From Sphingomonadales bacterium (GTDB lineage Bacteria > Pseudomonadota > Alphaproteobacteria > Sphingomonadales > Sphingomonadaceae): a DNA stretch of 11,763 bases. The stretch lies in the NCBI GenBank assembly GCA_024636595.1, contig JAGXGT010000107.1, positions 1 to 11,763 of the forward strand. The letters are read 5' to 3'. The position numbers and the translations under genes were made by a program. Every line of letters starts with the position of its first letter. Position 1 is the first letter of the stretch. Shown here one piece after another: positions 1-8,450 of the stretch. Under the pieces are notes generated by a model. The model saw only the letters and a list, made by a program, of their open reading frames with translations, was not told the origin of the DNA and searched no databases.

Positions 1-242
1 AAACCCGACTACCCGTCGCCCATGTTGATCTGTACCGGATTGAAGACCCGGAGGAGATTCCCGAGCTTGGTTTGAATGATGTACTGATCGATGGCGCCAT
101 GATCGTTGAATGGCCAGACCGGATGCCGGACAATTTCTGGAAGGATGCGCTCCATATTACGCTGGAAATAGCCGCAGAGGGCAATCGCCGGTTGACTTGG
201 ACCGCCGGTAACGCTTGGAACGACCGATGGCCACGGACATGA
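1..242 (+). CDS. tsaE: TsaE, tRNA t6A synthesis ATPase (3' part only)
   Basis: This is the C-terminal 79 codons of an open frame that enters from the left edge (first full codon at base 3) and stops with TGA at 240-242. The visible protein carries the TsaE C-terminal signature: HVDLYRI, then an LGL segment, then VEWPDRM. TsaE is the small P-loop ATPase that works with TsaB and TsaD in making N6-threonylcarbamoyladenosine at position 37 of ANN-decoding tRNAs in the cytoplasm. The Walker A loop lies upstream, outside the window, so ATPase competence cannot be judged here. The stop codon lies inside the start region of amgK, which fits an operon. In alphaproteobacteria tsaE is commonly followed by the same phosphotransferase and nucleotidyltransferase genes seen here, which supports the call. 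Confidence 0.88.
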   Translation, partial: TRLPVAHVDLYRIEDPEEIPELGLNDVLIDGAMIVEWPDRMPDNFWKDALHITLEIAAEGNRRLTWTAGNAWNDRWPRT

Positions 243-1225
243 AACCACCCGCAAAAGCGGCAGAATTTTTGAAACAATATGGGTGGGGCGATGCGCAATT
301 GTCGCCGGTTGTCGGAGATGCGGGTTTCCGCCGCTATTTCCGGGTCCGGGATGGCGATCGCAGGGCAATGTTGATGGATGCTCCGCCACCGCATGAAGAC
401 CCCAGACCGTTCATCACTATTGCCGAATATCTTAGAAATTCCGGATTTTCTGCTCCGGAGATTTTCGCTCACGACCTCGATCAAGGCTTGGTCCTGCTTG
501 AGGATTTCGGCGACCAGAGGATGCGCGAGCATCTTGATTATCACCCGGAAGACGAGGATGCGATCTATCGTCAGGCCGTTGACCTGCTGCAGGAACTGCA
601 TCAGGTGCCGGCTGCCTCGCTGGCGGCTTATGATCAGGCGCAATATCTGCGGGAGGCGAATTTGCTGACCGAATGGTATTGCCCGGCGCACCAACTGGAG
701 GTCGACACCGAGGGTTTTGAAACGATCTGGCGAGAAATTCTCGCACCCGTGCTGGCTGCGCAAGAGCGGTCGGTCACGGTGATGCGCGACTATCATGCCG
801 AGAATATCATGCTTCTGGAAGACGGCCGGTTTGGCTTGCTGGATTTCCAGGACGCCCTCGTCGGTCATCCCGCCTATGATCTGGTGTCGATATTGCAGGA
901 CGCTCGCCGCGATGTGTCGGACGAGCTCGAAGAAAAGATGCTGGCTTATTATCTGGCCGATCGCAGCGCCGAAGCGGCTGCGAAATTTCGCGCGCATTAT
1001 GCCATATTGGGAGCGCAGCGAAACACCAAGATCATCGGCATTTTTACCCGGCTGTTTGTGCGCGACGGCAAGCAGCGCTATCTCGATTTCATGCCCAGAA
1101 TGTGGCGGCTGCTGGAGAAAGATCTGCAGCATCCCGCGCTGCAGCCGATGACGCAATGGTTTGATCAAAACATTCCCGATGACGTGCGGCACAAACCGAT
1201 CCCGTTGTTGAAAAAAGTCATATGA
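227..1225 (+). CDS. amgK: AmgK, MurNAc/GlcNAc anomeric kinase (APH-fold phosphotransferase)
   Basis: A 332-residue kinase of the aminoglycoside-phosphotransferase fold. In Pseudomonas, AmgK phosphorylates N-acetylmuramic acid (and GlcNAc) at C1 with ATP, the first step of a peptidoglycan-recycling route to UDP-MurNAc that bypasses MurA. Visible motifs are GDAGFRRYFRV (residues 30-40, nucleotide-binding region), LLEDFGD, the catalytic loop RDYHAEN (187-193, Asp188 as probable base) and LLDFQDA (204-210, Asp206 as probable Mg ligand). The following gene, murU, is the partner enzyme and overlaps by 4 bp (ATGA). Start choice: ATG 227 has GGA at 217-219 with suitable spacing. ATG 239 makes an ATGA overlap with the tsaE stop but lacks a well-placed ribosome site. 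A TTG at 215 is also open. Choosing among them changes only the first residues. The function is inferred from family and neighbour; the enzyme could favour a related sugar. Confidence 0.85.
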   Translation: MATDMKPPAKAAEFLKQYGWGDAQLSPVVGDAGFRRYFRVRDGDRRAMLMDAPPPHEDPRPFITIAEYLRNSGFSAPEIFAHDLDQGLVLLEDFGDQRMREHLDYHPEDEDAIYRQAVDLLQELHQVPAASLAAYDQAQYLREANLLTEWYCPAHQLEVDTEGFETIWREILAPVLAAQERSVTVMRDYHAENIMLLEDGRFGLLDFQDALVGHPAYDLVSILQDARRDVSDELEEKMLAYYLADRSAEAAAKFRAHYAILGAQRNTKIIGIFTRLFVRDGKQRYLDFMPRMWRLLEKDLQHPALQPMTQWFDQNIPDDVRHKPIPLLKKVI

Positions 1226-1938
1226 CCAAGGTCGAAACCGCGATGATCATGGCGGCTGGACTGGGCAAGCGTATGCGCCCGCTGACCGAGAACCGCCCGA
1301 AGCCGCTGGTCGAAGTGGCGGGCAAGGCAATGATCGATCATTGCTTTGAGAAGCTCGTCGAGGCGGGAATCGGCAAGGCTGTAGTGAATGTGCATTATCT
1401 CGCCGAGATGATGGAGGCGCATCTTGCAGCTCTGCCATATCCGATCCAAATTCGAATTTCCGACGAGCGGGCACAATTGTTGGAAACCGGAGGCGGACTG
1501 GTGAAAGCCGAGGCGTTGATCGAAGAAGACAATTTCTTCTGCATCAACAGCGACAATCTATGGACCGACGGACCGATCAACAGCCTGCATCAAGTGGCGC
1601 AAGCATGGGACGAGGGCAGGATGGATGCGCTGTTGCTTCTGATACCGCGAAGTTCGGCGTATAATTACCAAGGTTCCGGTGATTTCCATCTCGATGACGA
1701 AAACCGGATTTCGCGCAAGCTGCCAGGACAGGAGGCACCGTTGATCTATTCCGGTATCCAGCTGCTTTCCAAACGCCTGCTGCGCGACGCGCCTGCCGGA
1801 CCTTTTTCGACGAATATATTCTGGGAGCGGGCAATCGGGGAAGGGCGACTGTTTGGGCTGGTCCACGAAGGCGAATGGTTCGAGGTCGGCTCACCCGAAG
1901 CGATAGCGCCGACAGAAGCCGCGATGGCGGATGTCTGA
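1222..1938 (+). CDS. murU: MurU, MurNAc-1-phosphate uridylyltransferase
   Basis: A 238-residue sugar-phosphate nucleotidyltransferase. In Pseudomonas, MurU converts MurNAc-1-phosphate and UTP to UDP-MurNAc, feeding recycled muramic acid back into cytoplasmic peptidoglycan precursor synthesis. The N-terminal nucleotide-binding signature is clear: AAGLGKRMRPLTENRPKPL at residues 11-29. A metal-binding NSDN stretch has Asp111, and the C-terminal part has WFEVGSPEAI (219-228). This last motif has Glu221 where many relatives of the superfamily have Asp or His. Length fits MurU (about 220-240 residues) rather than the longer GlmU or RmlA types. The start ATG sits in an ATGA overlap with the amgK stop, and the end overlaps addB by 8 bp. 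Pairing with amgK is the main reason to choose MurU over a generic NDP-sugar pyrophosphorylase. Confidence 0.85.
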   Translation: MTKVETAMIMAAGLGKRMRPLTENRPKPLVEVAGKAMIDHCFEKLVEAGIGKAVVNVHYLAEMMEAHLAALPYPIQIRISDERAQLLETGGGLVKAEALIEEDNFFCINSDNLWTDGPINSLHQVAQAWDEGRMDALLLLIPRSSAYNYQGSGDFHLDDENRISRKLPGQEAPLIYSGIQLLSKRLLRDAPAGPFSTNIFWERAIGEGRLFGLVHEGEWFEVGSPEAIAPTEAAMADV

Positions 1939-4930
1939 CCGCCGGCGGCCATCGATCTACAATATTGCCGCGCATGGCGGCTTCGCTGATGCGCTGGCGC
2001 AGGGACTGATTGACCGCTTTGCCAAGGACGTTTTCGGGCTGGCTCGGGGCCTGGTCATATTGCCCAATAACCGCGCCCAGCGCGCGTTGCAGGAAGCGTT
2101 CGTCCGGCTGAGTGAAGACGGTCTGTTGCTGCCGCAAATGGCGGTGATCGGCGATCTCGATCTGGATGAATCGATCGGCGTTGCGCTCGATTCCGGGGAA
2201 CTGGCGCTTGATATCGCGCCCGCCGTCGATTCGATGGATCGTCTGCTAAGTCTGGCGCAACTGATCCAGAAGGAAATCCGGCTGCGCGAGGATGCCATAT
2301 TGGCGAAAGATGCGTTGCGGCTGGCGCGCGAATTCGCCCGCACGCTAGACCAACTGACGATCGAGGAAATTTCGCTCGCCGATCTGATGAAGACGGAGCC
2401 GGACGGTCTCGACCTGTCGAGTCACTGGCAGGACTCCTACCGCTTCTTCCTGATCATTGCGGAGAAATGGCGCCAGCAGCTGGAAAAATGGCAGCGGGTA
2501 GATCAGGCGGCGCGCCGCAATGCGTTGTTCGACCATATCGCGAAAAGCTGGAAAACATCGCCACCCGATCATTTTGTTGTCGCAGCAGGGATTACTACCT
2601 CTGCGCCGGCAATTGCCCGTTTTCTCGAGACGATTTCTTTCATGCCCGCTGGCATGGTGGTGCTGCCCGATCTCGACCTGATCATGCCGGACGAGGAATG
2701 GGATTTGCTCGGTCCGTTCCAGCCCGATCCGGAAACCGGCCATATCAGGCGCGCGCAGGAAACCCATCCGCAATATCATATGAAATTGCTGCTCGACCGG
2801 ATGTCGATCGCGCGCGGTGAAATCATGCGCTGGCCGCGCACCGGTGAAAGCGGCGCGGCGGCCAAGCGCAGCCGCGCGTTGAGCAACGCCTTCGCGATTC
2901 CGAAACTGACCGTGCGCTGGCAAACACTGGAAAGCCAGGAACGGAGCCTGGCCGGGGTGCAAACGGTCGAGGCGGTCAACAGCGCCGAGGAAGCCCAGAT
3001 CATTGCCCTGCTGGCCCGCGAGGCGCTGGAAGATCCGGATCAGCGGGTTGCGATTGTCACGCCGGACCGCTCGCTGGCGACGCGGATCTCGGCCCATCTG
3101 AAACGCTGGGATATTCAGGTCGATGATACCGCTGGCCAGCCGCTGGCGAAGCTGCCCGAAGGGGTGTTTTTCCTTAATCTGCTGGCCGCCGTCGCCGATG
3201 GATTTCCGCCTGCCGAATTTCTCGCCCTGCTCAAGCATCCGCTGGTGCAACGGGGGGAAAGGCGTCTTCGATGGCTGGACCATGTCCGCAAACTCGATCT
3301 GCTCCTGCGCGGCCCGCGTCCGGCACCGGGACTGGCTGGCATCGACGCGCTGTTGAAAGCAGAAAATCACCGGACCAAGAAACTGCGCGAAGCAACAGCG
3401 CCCTGGTGGCAGACCGTGCGCACGATGTTCGCACAAACCGAAAATCTGTTCGCGCCGCCGCTGGATTGGCCGCATCTTCTCGACCAGTTGCGGCAATTGG
3501 CCGGGACCTTGTCCGAGGGTGCAATCTGGTCCGGCCCGGCCGGCAGGGAACTGGCCGAATTGCTGACGAAATTGCAGGTCCGCGCGGAAATGGGCCCCGT
3601 CCGGATCGCGTCGAATGAGCTTGCGGGATATTTCGAGACCCTGATGGCCGAAATATCGGTGCGCCCGCCTTATGGTGGCCACCCGCGGATCGCGCTATAC
3701 GGATTGCTGGAAGCACGCCTGCAACAGTCCGAACTGGTGATCTGCTGCGGCCTCAACGAGGGCAGCTGGCCGCAGGCGATCACCCCCGATCCCTGGCTCG
3801 CACCGTTGATCCGCAAATCGCTCGGTCTGCCGGCGCAGGAACGGCAGATCGGTCTTTCCGCCCATGATCTGGTCGGAGCGATGGGCGCGAAGAAGGTCAT
3901 TCTGTCGCGGGCGCGCCGCGATGATTCCGGACCGGCGATCGCCTCGCGCTTTCTGCTCCGCCTGAAGGGCATGTGCGGTGACAATTTGAAGGAACATCCC
4001 GAGGCGCGCGCTTGGACGACAACAATCGATCAGCCGCGAACGGAATCACCTCCTTATGAACGTCCCGCTCCCATGCCGAGCCCAGAACAGCGGCACATTC
4101 CGATTTCGGTGACTCAGGTCGATAGCCTGATCGCCGATCCTTATTCCTTTTACGCGAAAAAGATCATGGGCTTTGCCTCGCTCGACATGATCGACGCCGA
4201 CCCGAGCGCGGCCTGGCGCGGGACGATCATTCACGATATTCTCGACCAATGGGCCAGGCAGGACAATTATGCCCCGGCGGCGTTGCGCGAACGGGCGCAG
4301 GCGTTTCTCAACGACCCGGGCCTGCACCCGTTGATGCGCAGCCTCTGGGCGCCGCGCCTGCTGGAAGGGCTGGACTGGATCGCTGACACGGTCGCTGAAA
4401 ATTGCAAGGCGGGCCGCGAACCGCTTGAATCGGAAATATATGGCAAGGCCGAGATCGCCGGTGTCGAGCTGTCAGGCATCGCCGATCGCATCGACCGGAT
4501 GCCGGAAGGCGGGCTGGCAATTGTCGATTACAAAACCGGCGGCGCGCCCAGCAACAGGGCGGTGATAGAAGGCTATAATCTGCAACTCGGCCTGCTCGCC
4601 GCAATTGCCGAGCTGGGCGGATTCAAAGATATTGAAGGCGAGGCGGTTGCCTTCGAATATTGGTCGCTGGCGAAAAAGGGGGGAACCGACAATTTCGGCC
4701 ATGTTCGCTCACCCACACAAGGGCGCGGCGACAATGTCATCGCGGCCGATGCGATGGTCGACCACGCGGTTGCGCGGTTCAACGAGGCCGCGGATCGCTA
4801 TCTGAAGGGCGTGGAACCGATGACGGCCAAGCTGCATCCCGAATATGCTCGCTACGCCGACTATGACCAGTTGATGCGGCTCGAAGAATGGTATGGTCGC
4901 GCTCCGGCAGAACAGGCCGAAGATGAGTAA
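1931..4930 (+). CDS. addB: AddB, double-strand break repair helicase-nuclease subunit (alphaproteobacterial type)
   Basis: A 999-residue protein, normal for alphaproteobacterial AddB. With AddA it forms the complex that binds broken DNA ends, unwinds and trims them and loads RecA. Visible are the PNNRAQRAL segment near residues 46-56, the AddB-typical LVICCGLNEGSW (602-613), and a C-terminal RecB-family PD-(D/E)XK nuclease: His768 in RGTIIHDIL, Asp852 in GIADRID, and DYKTG at 866-870 with Asp866 and Lys868. The nuclease therefore looks intact. There is no Walker A loop at the N terminus. The cysteines that hold an iron-sulphur cluster in Bacillus AddB are absent: residue 736 before PYSFY is Asp, and no Cys follows residue 870. 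Both absences are, as I recall, usual for this subfamily. The start ATG overlaps murU by 8 bp, and the end overlaps addA by 8 bp. Confidence 0.93.
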   Translation: MSDRRRPSIYNIAAHGGFADALAQGLIDRFAKDVFGLARGLVILPNNRAQRALQEAFVRLSEDGLLLPQMAVIGDLDLDESIGVALDSGELALDIAPAVDSMDRLLSLAQLIQKEIRLREDAILAKDALRLAREFARTLDQLTIEEISLADLMKTEPDGLDLSSHWQDSYRFFLIIAEKWRQQLEKWQRVDQAARRNALFDHIAKSWKTSPPDHFVVAAGITTSAPAIARFLETISFMPAGMVVLPDLDLIMPDEEWDLLGPFQPDPETGHIRRAQETHPQYHMKLLLDRMSIARGEIMRWPRTGESGAAAKRSRALSNAFAIPKLTVRWQTLESQERSLAGVQTVEAVNSAEEAQIIALLAREALEDPDQRVAIVTPDRSLATRISAHLKRWDIQVDDTAGQPLAKLPEGVFFLNLLAAVADGFPPAEFLALLKHPLVQRGERRLRWLDHVRKLDLLLRGPRPAPGLAGIDALLKAENHRTKKLREATAPWWQTVRTMFAQTENLFAPPLDWPHLLDQLRQLAGTLSEGAIWSGPAGRELAELLTKLQVRAEMGPVRIASNELAGYFETLMAEISVRPPYGGHPRIALYGLLEARLQQSELVICCGLNEGSWPQAITPDPWLAPLIRKSLGLPAQERQIGLSAHDLVGAMGAKKVILSRARRDDSGPAIASRFLLRLKGMCGDNLKEHPEARAWTTTIDQPRTESPPYERPAPMPSPEQRHIPISVTQVDSLIADPYSFYAKKIMGFASLDMIDADPSAAWRGTIIHDILDQWARQDNYAPAALRERAQAFLNDPGLHPLMRSLWAPRLLEGLDWIADTVAENCKAGREPLESEIYGKAEIAGVELSGIADRIDRMPEGGLAIVDYKTGGAPSNRAVIEGYNLQLGLLAAIAELGGFKDIEGEAVAFEYWSLAKKGGTDNFGHVRSPTQGRGDNVIAADAMVDHAVARFNEAADRYLKGVEPMTAKLHPEYARYADYDQLMRLEEWYGRAPAEQAEDE

Positions 4931-7900
4931 CACCAAACCCAAAATCTTTCCGCTCAAGGACCGGCAGATCGACGCGGTCGCGCCCGAAACCAATATCTGG
5001 CTCAGCGCTTCTGCGGGGACCGGGAAAACCCAGGTTCTGACCGCGCGGGTGTTCCGCCTGCTGCTGACCGAAAAGGTCGATCCCGAGCACATTCTTTGCC
5101 TGACCTTCACCAAGGCAGGAGCCGCCGAAATGGCGGAGCGGATCAACCGCCAGCTGGCGGCATGGGTCCGGATGGACGACACTCTGCTGGCCAATGACCT
5201 CAAAGCCATTGGTGCATCAACCGGTCCCGAAACCAGAGCGCGCGCACGCACCCTGTTTGCGCATGTCCTCGATGCGCAGGGTGGGGGCCTCAGGATCATG
5301 ACGATCCATGGCTTCTGTCAGTCGCTGCTCGCATCCTTTCCGGAAGAGGCCGGCATCGCCTCGATGTTCAAACCGATCGAGGCGCGCGACCAGAAAATTC
5401 TCGCCCGCGAGGCTTTGGGTGATCTGCTGCTCGAAGAAGAGCGGGCAGGGCACCCCCAGATCATCGAAGCGATCCAGCGTCTCAGCGTCCGGATGGGGGA
5501 AGAGGCGACCGAACAATTTCTGATGGCCTGTGCCGCCAAAGCCGATGCGATGGAATTTCTGCCGACCGGTGTGCTACCCTTTGTCAGGCCAATGCTGGGA
5601 CTGCCCATTGAGGGCGATGCACTATCGTGGCTGGCGGATCGTTGCACCGATGAAGTGATTGATCTGCGCTCGATCACCCTGTTGCGCGACGCAATGGCGG
5701 AATCCGGTGGCAAGAAGGAACAGGAACGCCAGCTTGCGATCCGTCTGTGGTTGACCCTCGGCCCACAGGAGCGCGCCGCCGCCTTGCCGGACGTTCATCT
5801 GGCTTGGGCGACCAAGACGACCGGCGCTCCGCCGAAGCCGACTAAAGGCCTGCTGAAGGCCTTGCCGGACTATGACTTCATTGCCGGCGCGCTGTTCGAA
5901 TGGAGCAATGGCCTGCTCGAAAAAGCGGTCCTGTTCGAATATGCCGATCTGTTCGCTGGCGCGCTGGAAGCCGGGCGGGCCTTCTACCATCGCTATGCCG
6001 ACGCCAAGAAGTTGCACGGTGTTGTCGATTTCGACGATATGATCCGGATGACCGCCCGGCTGTTGCAGAAAAGCGATATGGCGGCGTGGATCCGTTACAA
6101 GCTCGACCAGCGCACCGATCATATATTGATCGACGAAGCGCAGGATACCAATCTGGCGCAATGGGATATTGTCCGGGCGCTGGCTGGCGAGTTTTTTGCC
6201 GGCATGGGGGTGGAGCCGGAGCGGCACCGGACGCTGTTCACGGTTGGCGATTTCAAGCAGGCGATTTTCGGCTTTCAGGGCACCAGCCCGCATAATTATG
6301 CCAATGCCCGCACCGAATTCTTCGCCTTGGCAGAAGCCTCGGAACAGCCATTCGGCGACCTGTCGCTGGACCGCAGTTTCCGGTCGACACCGCCGATTCT
6401 GGACGTCGTCGACGCAACACTGGAACAGCTCAGCCATGAGCAATTGGGGCTGGATTATCGGGTCCCCGAACATCGCAGCAATTATCCAGAGGCCAGCGGC
6501 AGCGTGACCTTGTGGAAGCCGACAGCTGATACCAGCGACGCCGATGACGAGGATGAGGAGTCCTGGGCCAGCGAAGAAAAAAGGGTGTTTTCCCAGCAGC
6601 TTGCGGTGCAGATAAAACAATGGCTGTCTCCCGAGAATCCTCTTTGGCTGGATCGGGAAAACCGGGCGCTGCAACCGAAGGACATATTGATATTGATGAG
6701 TAAGCGCGATGATCTCAGCGCCCTGATCGTCGCCCGTCTGTTTGCCGAAAAAGTGCCGGTGGCCGGTATTGACCGAATCCGCCTGAACCAGCCGCTGGTT
6801 GTGCAGGATCTGCTCGCGGCCATTCGCTTTGTCCTTCAGCCAAATGATGGTCTCAATCTGGCCAGCCTGCTGGTGTCGCCGCTGCTCGGCTGGACACAGG
6901 AAGAACTGCTGGCGCGCGGTTACCGAGGCAAGGACCACACAGAGAAAAGTCTATGGGAATTTTTGCGCCGACAGGACGGGCTCGGCGAGCATATAAAACC
7001 GTTGATGCAATTGCTGGCGATGGCCGACTTCAACACGCCCTATCAGTTTCTCGAGACCATATTGTCCGGGCCGATGCAGGGCAGGCGCAAATTGCTGTCC
7101 CGCCTGAGCCATGCGGCGGTGGATCCGCTCGACGAACTGCTGGCCACCGCTCTCGCGTTTGAGCGGGATCATATCCCGACCCTGCAAGGCTTTCTCGACT
7201 GGTTTGACCGTGGCGATGTCGAAATCAAGCGCGAGCAGGTCGAGGGCGGTAACGAAGTGCGCCTGATGACCGTCCATGGTGCAAAAGGATTGCAGGCACC
7301 GCTGGTGATCCTGGCGAATGCGACCTTCGATCCGGCGAGCAAGAAAAGTGGCGGCTTTGCCATCAAGCTGGGCGAGGGGACAGATCGCGAACTGGAATAT
7401 CCGGTTGTGCCGGTGCGCAAGGCGGAGCGTGTCGGCATATTGGCCGAACATGCCGCTTATGCCGATAAAGTTGCAATGGAAGAACATTGGCGGCTGCTCT
7501 ATGTGGCGATGACCCGGGCGGAAGAACATCTGGTCGTTGCTGGCGTCCTGGGACCGAGGGCCAAAGGCGAAGTACCTGAATTGAGCTGGTATGGCGCCAT
7601 CGAGCGCGGTCTGATGGCGCTAGGCAGTGATTGGCGCGAAGATCCGGACTGGCGTGCGGTGCGGGAGTATCGCACAGAGAGCCAGAACAAACCTGCCGGA
7701 CTGACAACAATCGAGGACACCATTGATCCGGATGCGGGAAAAGCGGCCCAACCCGACTGGCTGTTCAAACCGGCAACGGAAGAATCACGCCCACCGCGTC
7801 CCTTGACTCCCTCGCATCTTGGCCCGGACGACGCGAGCAACCCGCCTCCAGACCTGAATATGCGCGACGCTGCCGAACGCGGGATATTGCTGCACAGCCT

Positions 7901-8375
7901 GTTCCAGCGATTGCCGAATATCGAACCGGAACGGCGCAAGGACGTGGCCGACCGCTGGCTTGCAAAACAGAAGCAGATATCGGACCCGGCTCGCCGCGCG
8001 GAGATTATCGAGACGGTTTTGTCGGTGATGGACAATCCGATATGGTCCGCCCTGTTTGCGCCGGAAAGTCTGGCAGAGGCGCCGATCGCTGCGGTTGTCG
8101 GGGACCATGTGATATCCGGTACGGTCGACCGTTTGCTGATTACCGATGACCAGATCTTTGTCGTCGACTTCAAAACCGGTCGCGGCGTTCCAGCCGATGC
8201 CGAGCAAGCCCCGGTCGCCTATCTCCGGCAGATGGCGGCCTATGTCGCGGCACTGGAAAAAATCTTTCCGGGGCGCCCGATCAAGGCGGGGCTGCTCTAT
8301 TCGCATGGGCCAGTAATGCTGGAGCTTTCGCCCGATCTGATCGAGCAGCACAAGCCCGGCTATGAGCCGATATGA
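4923..8375 (+). CDS. addA: AddA, double-strand break repair helicase-nuclease subunit (UvrD/RecB-like)
   Basis: A 1150-residue SF1 helicase with a C-terminal nuclease, partner of AddB in processing double-strand ends for recombination. Helicase motifs appear in order: Walker A SASAGTGKT (28-36), Walker B LIDEAQDT (Asp404-Glu405), motif III VGDFKQAIFGFQG (441-453), motif IV LDRSFRS, motif V RLMTVHGAKG (780-789) and motif VI RLLYVAMTRAE (857-867). The RecB-type nuclease follows with His991 (LLHSLF), Asp1069 (GTVDRL) and DFKTG at 1082-1086. An acidic run sits near residues 539-546. All key residues are present, so both activities look intact. I chose ATG 4923, giving an 8-bp overlap with addB and a short leader before the Q-motif region. 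An in-frame ATG at 4893 would add 10 residues inside the addB tail. No terminator is evident after the stop. Confidence 0.95.
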   Translation: MSNTKPKIFPLKDRQIDAVAPETNIWLSASAGTGKTQVLTARVFRLLLTEKVDPEHILCLTFTKAGAAEMAERINRQLAAWVRMDDTLLANDLKAIGASTGPETRARARTLFAHVLDAQGGGLRIMTIHGFCQSLLASFPEEAGIASMFKPIEARDQKILAREALGDLLLEEERAGHPQIIEAIQRLSVRMGEEATEQFLMACAAKADAMEFLPTGVLPFVRPMLGLPIEGDALSWLADRCTDEVIDLRSITLLRDAMAESGGKKEQERQLAIRLWLTLGPQERAAALPDVHLAWATKTTGAPPKPTKGLLKALPDYDFIAGALFEWSNGLLEKAVLFEYADLFAGALEAGRAFYHRYADAKKLHGVVDFDDMIRMTARLLQKSDMAAWIRYKLDQRTDHILIDEAQDTNLAQWDIVRALAGEFFAGMGVEPERHRTLFTVGDFKQAIFGFQGTSPHNYANARTEFFALAEASEQPFGDLSLDRSFRSTPPILDVVDATLEQLSHEQLGLDYRVPEHRSNYPEASGSVTLWKPTADTSDADDEDEESWASEEKRVFSQQLAVQIKQWLSPENPLWLDRENRALQPKDILILMSKRDDLSALIVARLFAEKVPVAGIDRIRLNQPLVVQDLLAAIRFVLQPNDGLNLASLLVSPLLGWTQEELLARGYRGKDHTEKSLWEFLRRQDGLGEHIKPLMQLLAMADFNTPYQFLETILSGPMQGRRKLLSRLSHAAVDPLDELLATALAFERDHIPTLQGFLDWFDRGDVEIKREQVEGGNEVRLMTVHGAKGLQAPLVILANATFDPASKKSGGFAIKLGEGTDRELEYPVVPVRKAERVGILAEHAAYADKVAMEEHWRLLYVAMTRAEEHLVVAGVLGPRAKGEVPELSWYGAIERGLMALGSDWREDPDWRAVREYRTESQNKPAGLTTIEDTIDPDAGKAAQPDWLFKPATEESRPPRPLTPSHLGPDDASNPPPDLNMRDAAERGILLHSLFQRLPNIEPERRKDVADRWLAKQKQISDPARRAEIIETVLSVMDNPIWSALFAPESLAEAPIAAVVGDHVISGTVDRLLITDDQIFVVDFKTGRGVPADAEQAPVAYLRQMAAYVAALEKIFPGRPIKAGLLYSHGPVMLELSPDLIEQHKPGYEPI

Positions 8376-8392
8376 AAATCCTTTCCGCCACA

Positions 8393-8404
8393 GCGCTTGA
8401 GCGC
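8393..8404. repeat. Short perfect palindrome GCGCT-TG-AGCGC overlapping the trxA -35 region
   Basis: Two 5-bp arms (GCGCT and AGCGC) flank a TG centre in the addA-trxA gap. The 2-base centre is too tight for a good RNA hairpin, so a protein-binding site or chance are likelier readings. It overlaps the proposed trxA -35 element. A related core, GCGCTTGAG, lies upstream of secA at 11263-11271. Confidence 0.35.
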
Positions 8405-8425
8405 AGGCCCCACCATACCTAAATA
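8397..8425 (+). promoter_or_regulatory. Candidate trxA promoter
   Basis: TTGAGC at 8397-8402 is followed 15 bases later by CCTAAATA at 8418-8425. This fits loosely the alphaproteobacterial housekeeping pattern recalled from Caulobacter (TTGACGS, 10-14 bases, GCTANAWC), with spacing at the long end. Read as a classical sigma-70 site it is TTGAGC, 17 bases, TAAATA. It would start transcription around 8430-8433, giving a short leader before trxA. It is supported by being the only gap on the plus strand after the five-gene overlapping run. No start-site data are available. Confidence 0.4.
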
Positions 8426-8439
8426 GGGTTTAAACAATT

Positions 8440-8444
8440 GGAGA
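8440..8444 (+). promoter_or_regulatory. trxA ribosome-binding site
   Basis: GGAGA lies 6 bases ahead of the trxA ATG at 8451. It is the clearest Shine-Dalgarno on the plus strand of this window and fixes the trxA start. It fits a well-translated, abundant protein. Confidence 0.7.
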
Positions 8445-8450
8445 TTCGTT

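Noticed and set aside
2345..3682. Long minus-strand open frame of 445 codons opposite addB
   Set aside because: It lies wholly inside addB, has no family motif and no ribosome site that stands out. It is an expected antisense by-product of GC-rich codon use.
4893..4922. Upstream in-frame ATG for addA
   Set aside because: It would add ten residues read from inside the addB tail that precede the usual N terminus. ATG 4923 gives the same 8-bp overlap style as murU/addB. It cannot be strictly excluded.
5622..6938. Long minus-strand open frame of 438 codons opposite addA
   Set aside because: The plus-strand frame contains AddA helicase motifs throughout this stretch. The antisense translation shows no recognisable domain.
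8376..8450. Intrinsic terminator after addA
   Set aside because: The only inverted repeat in the gap has a two-base centre and no T-run, so it was listed as a palindrome and not as a terminator.
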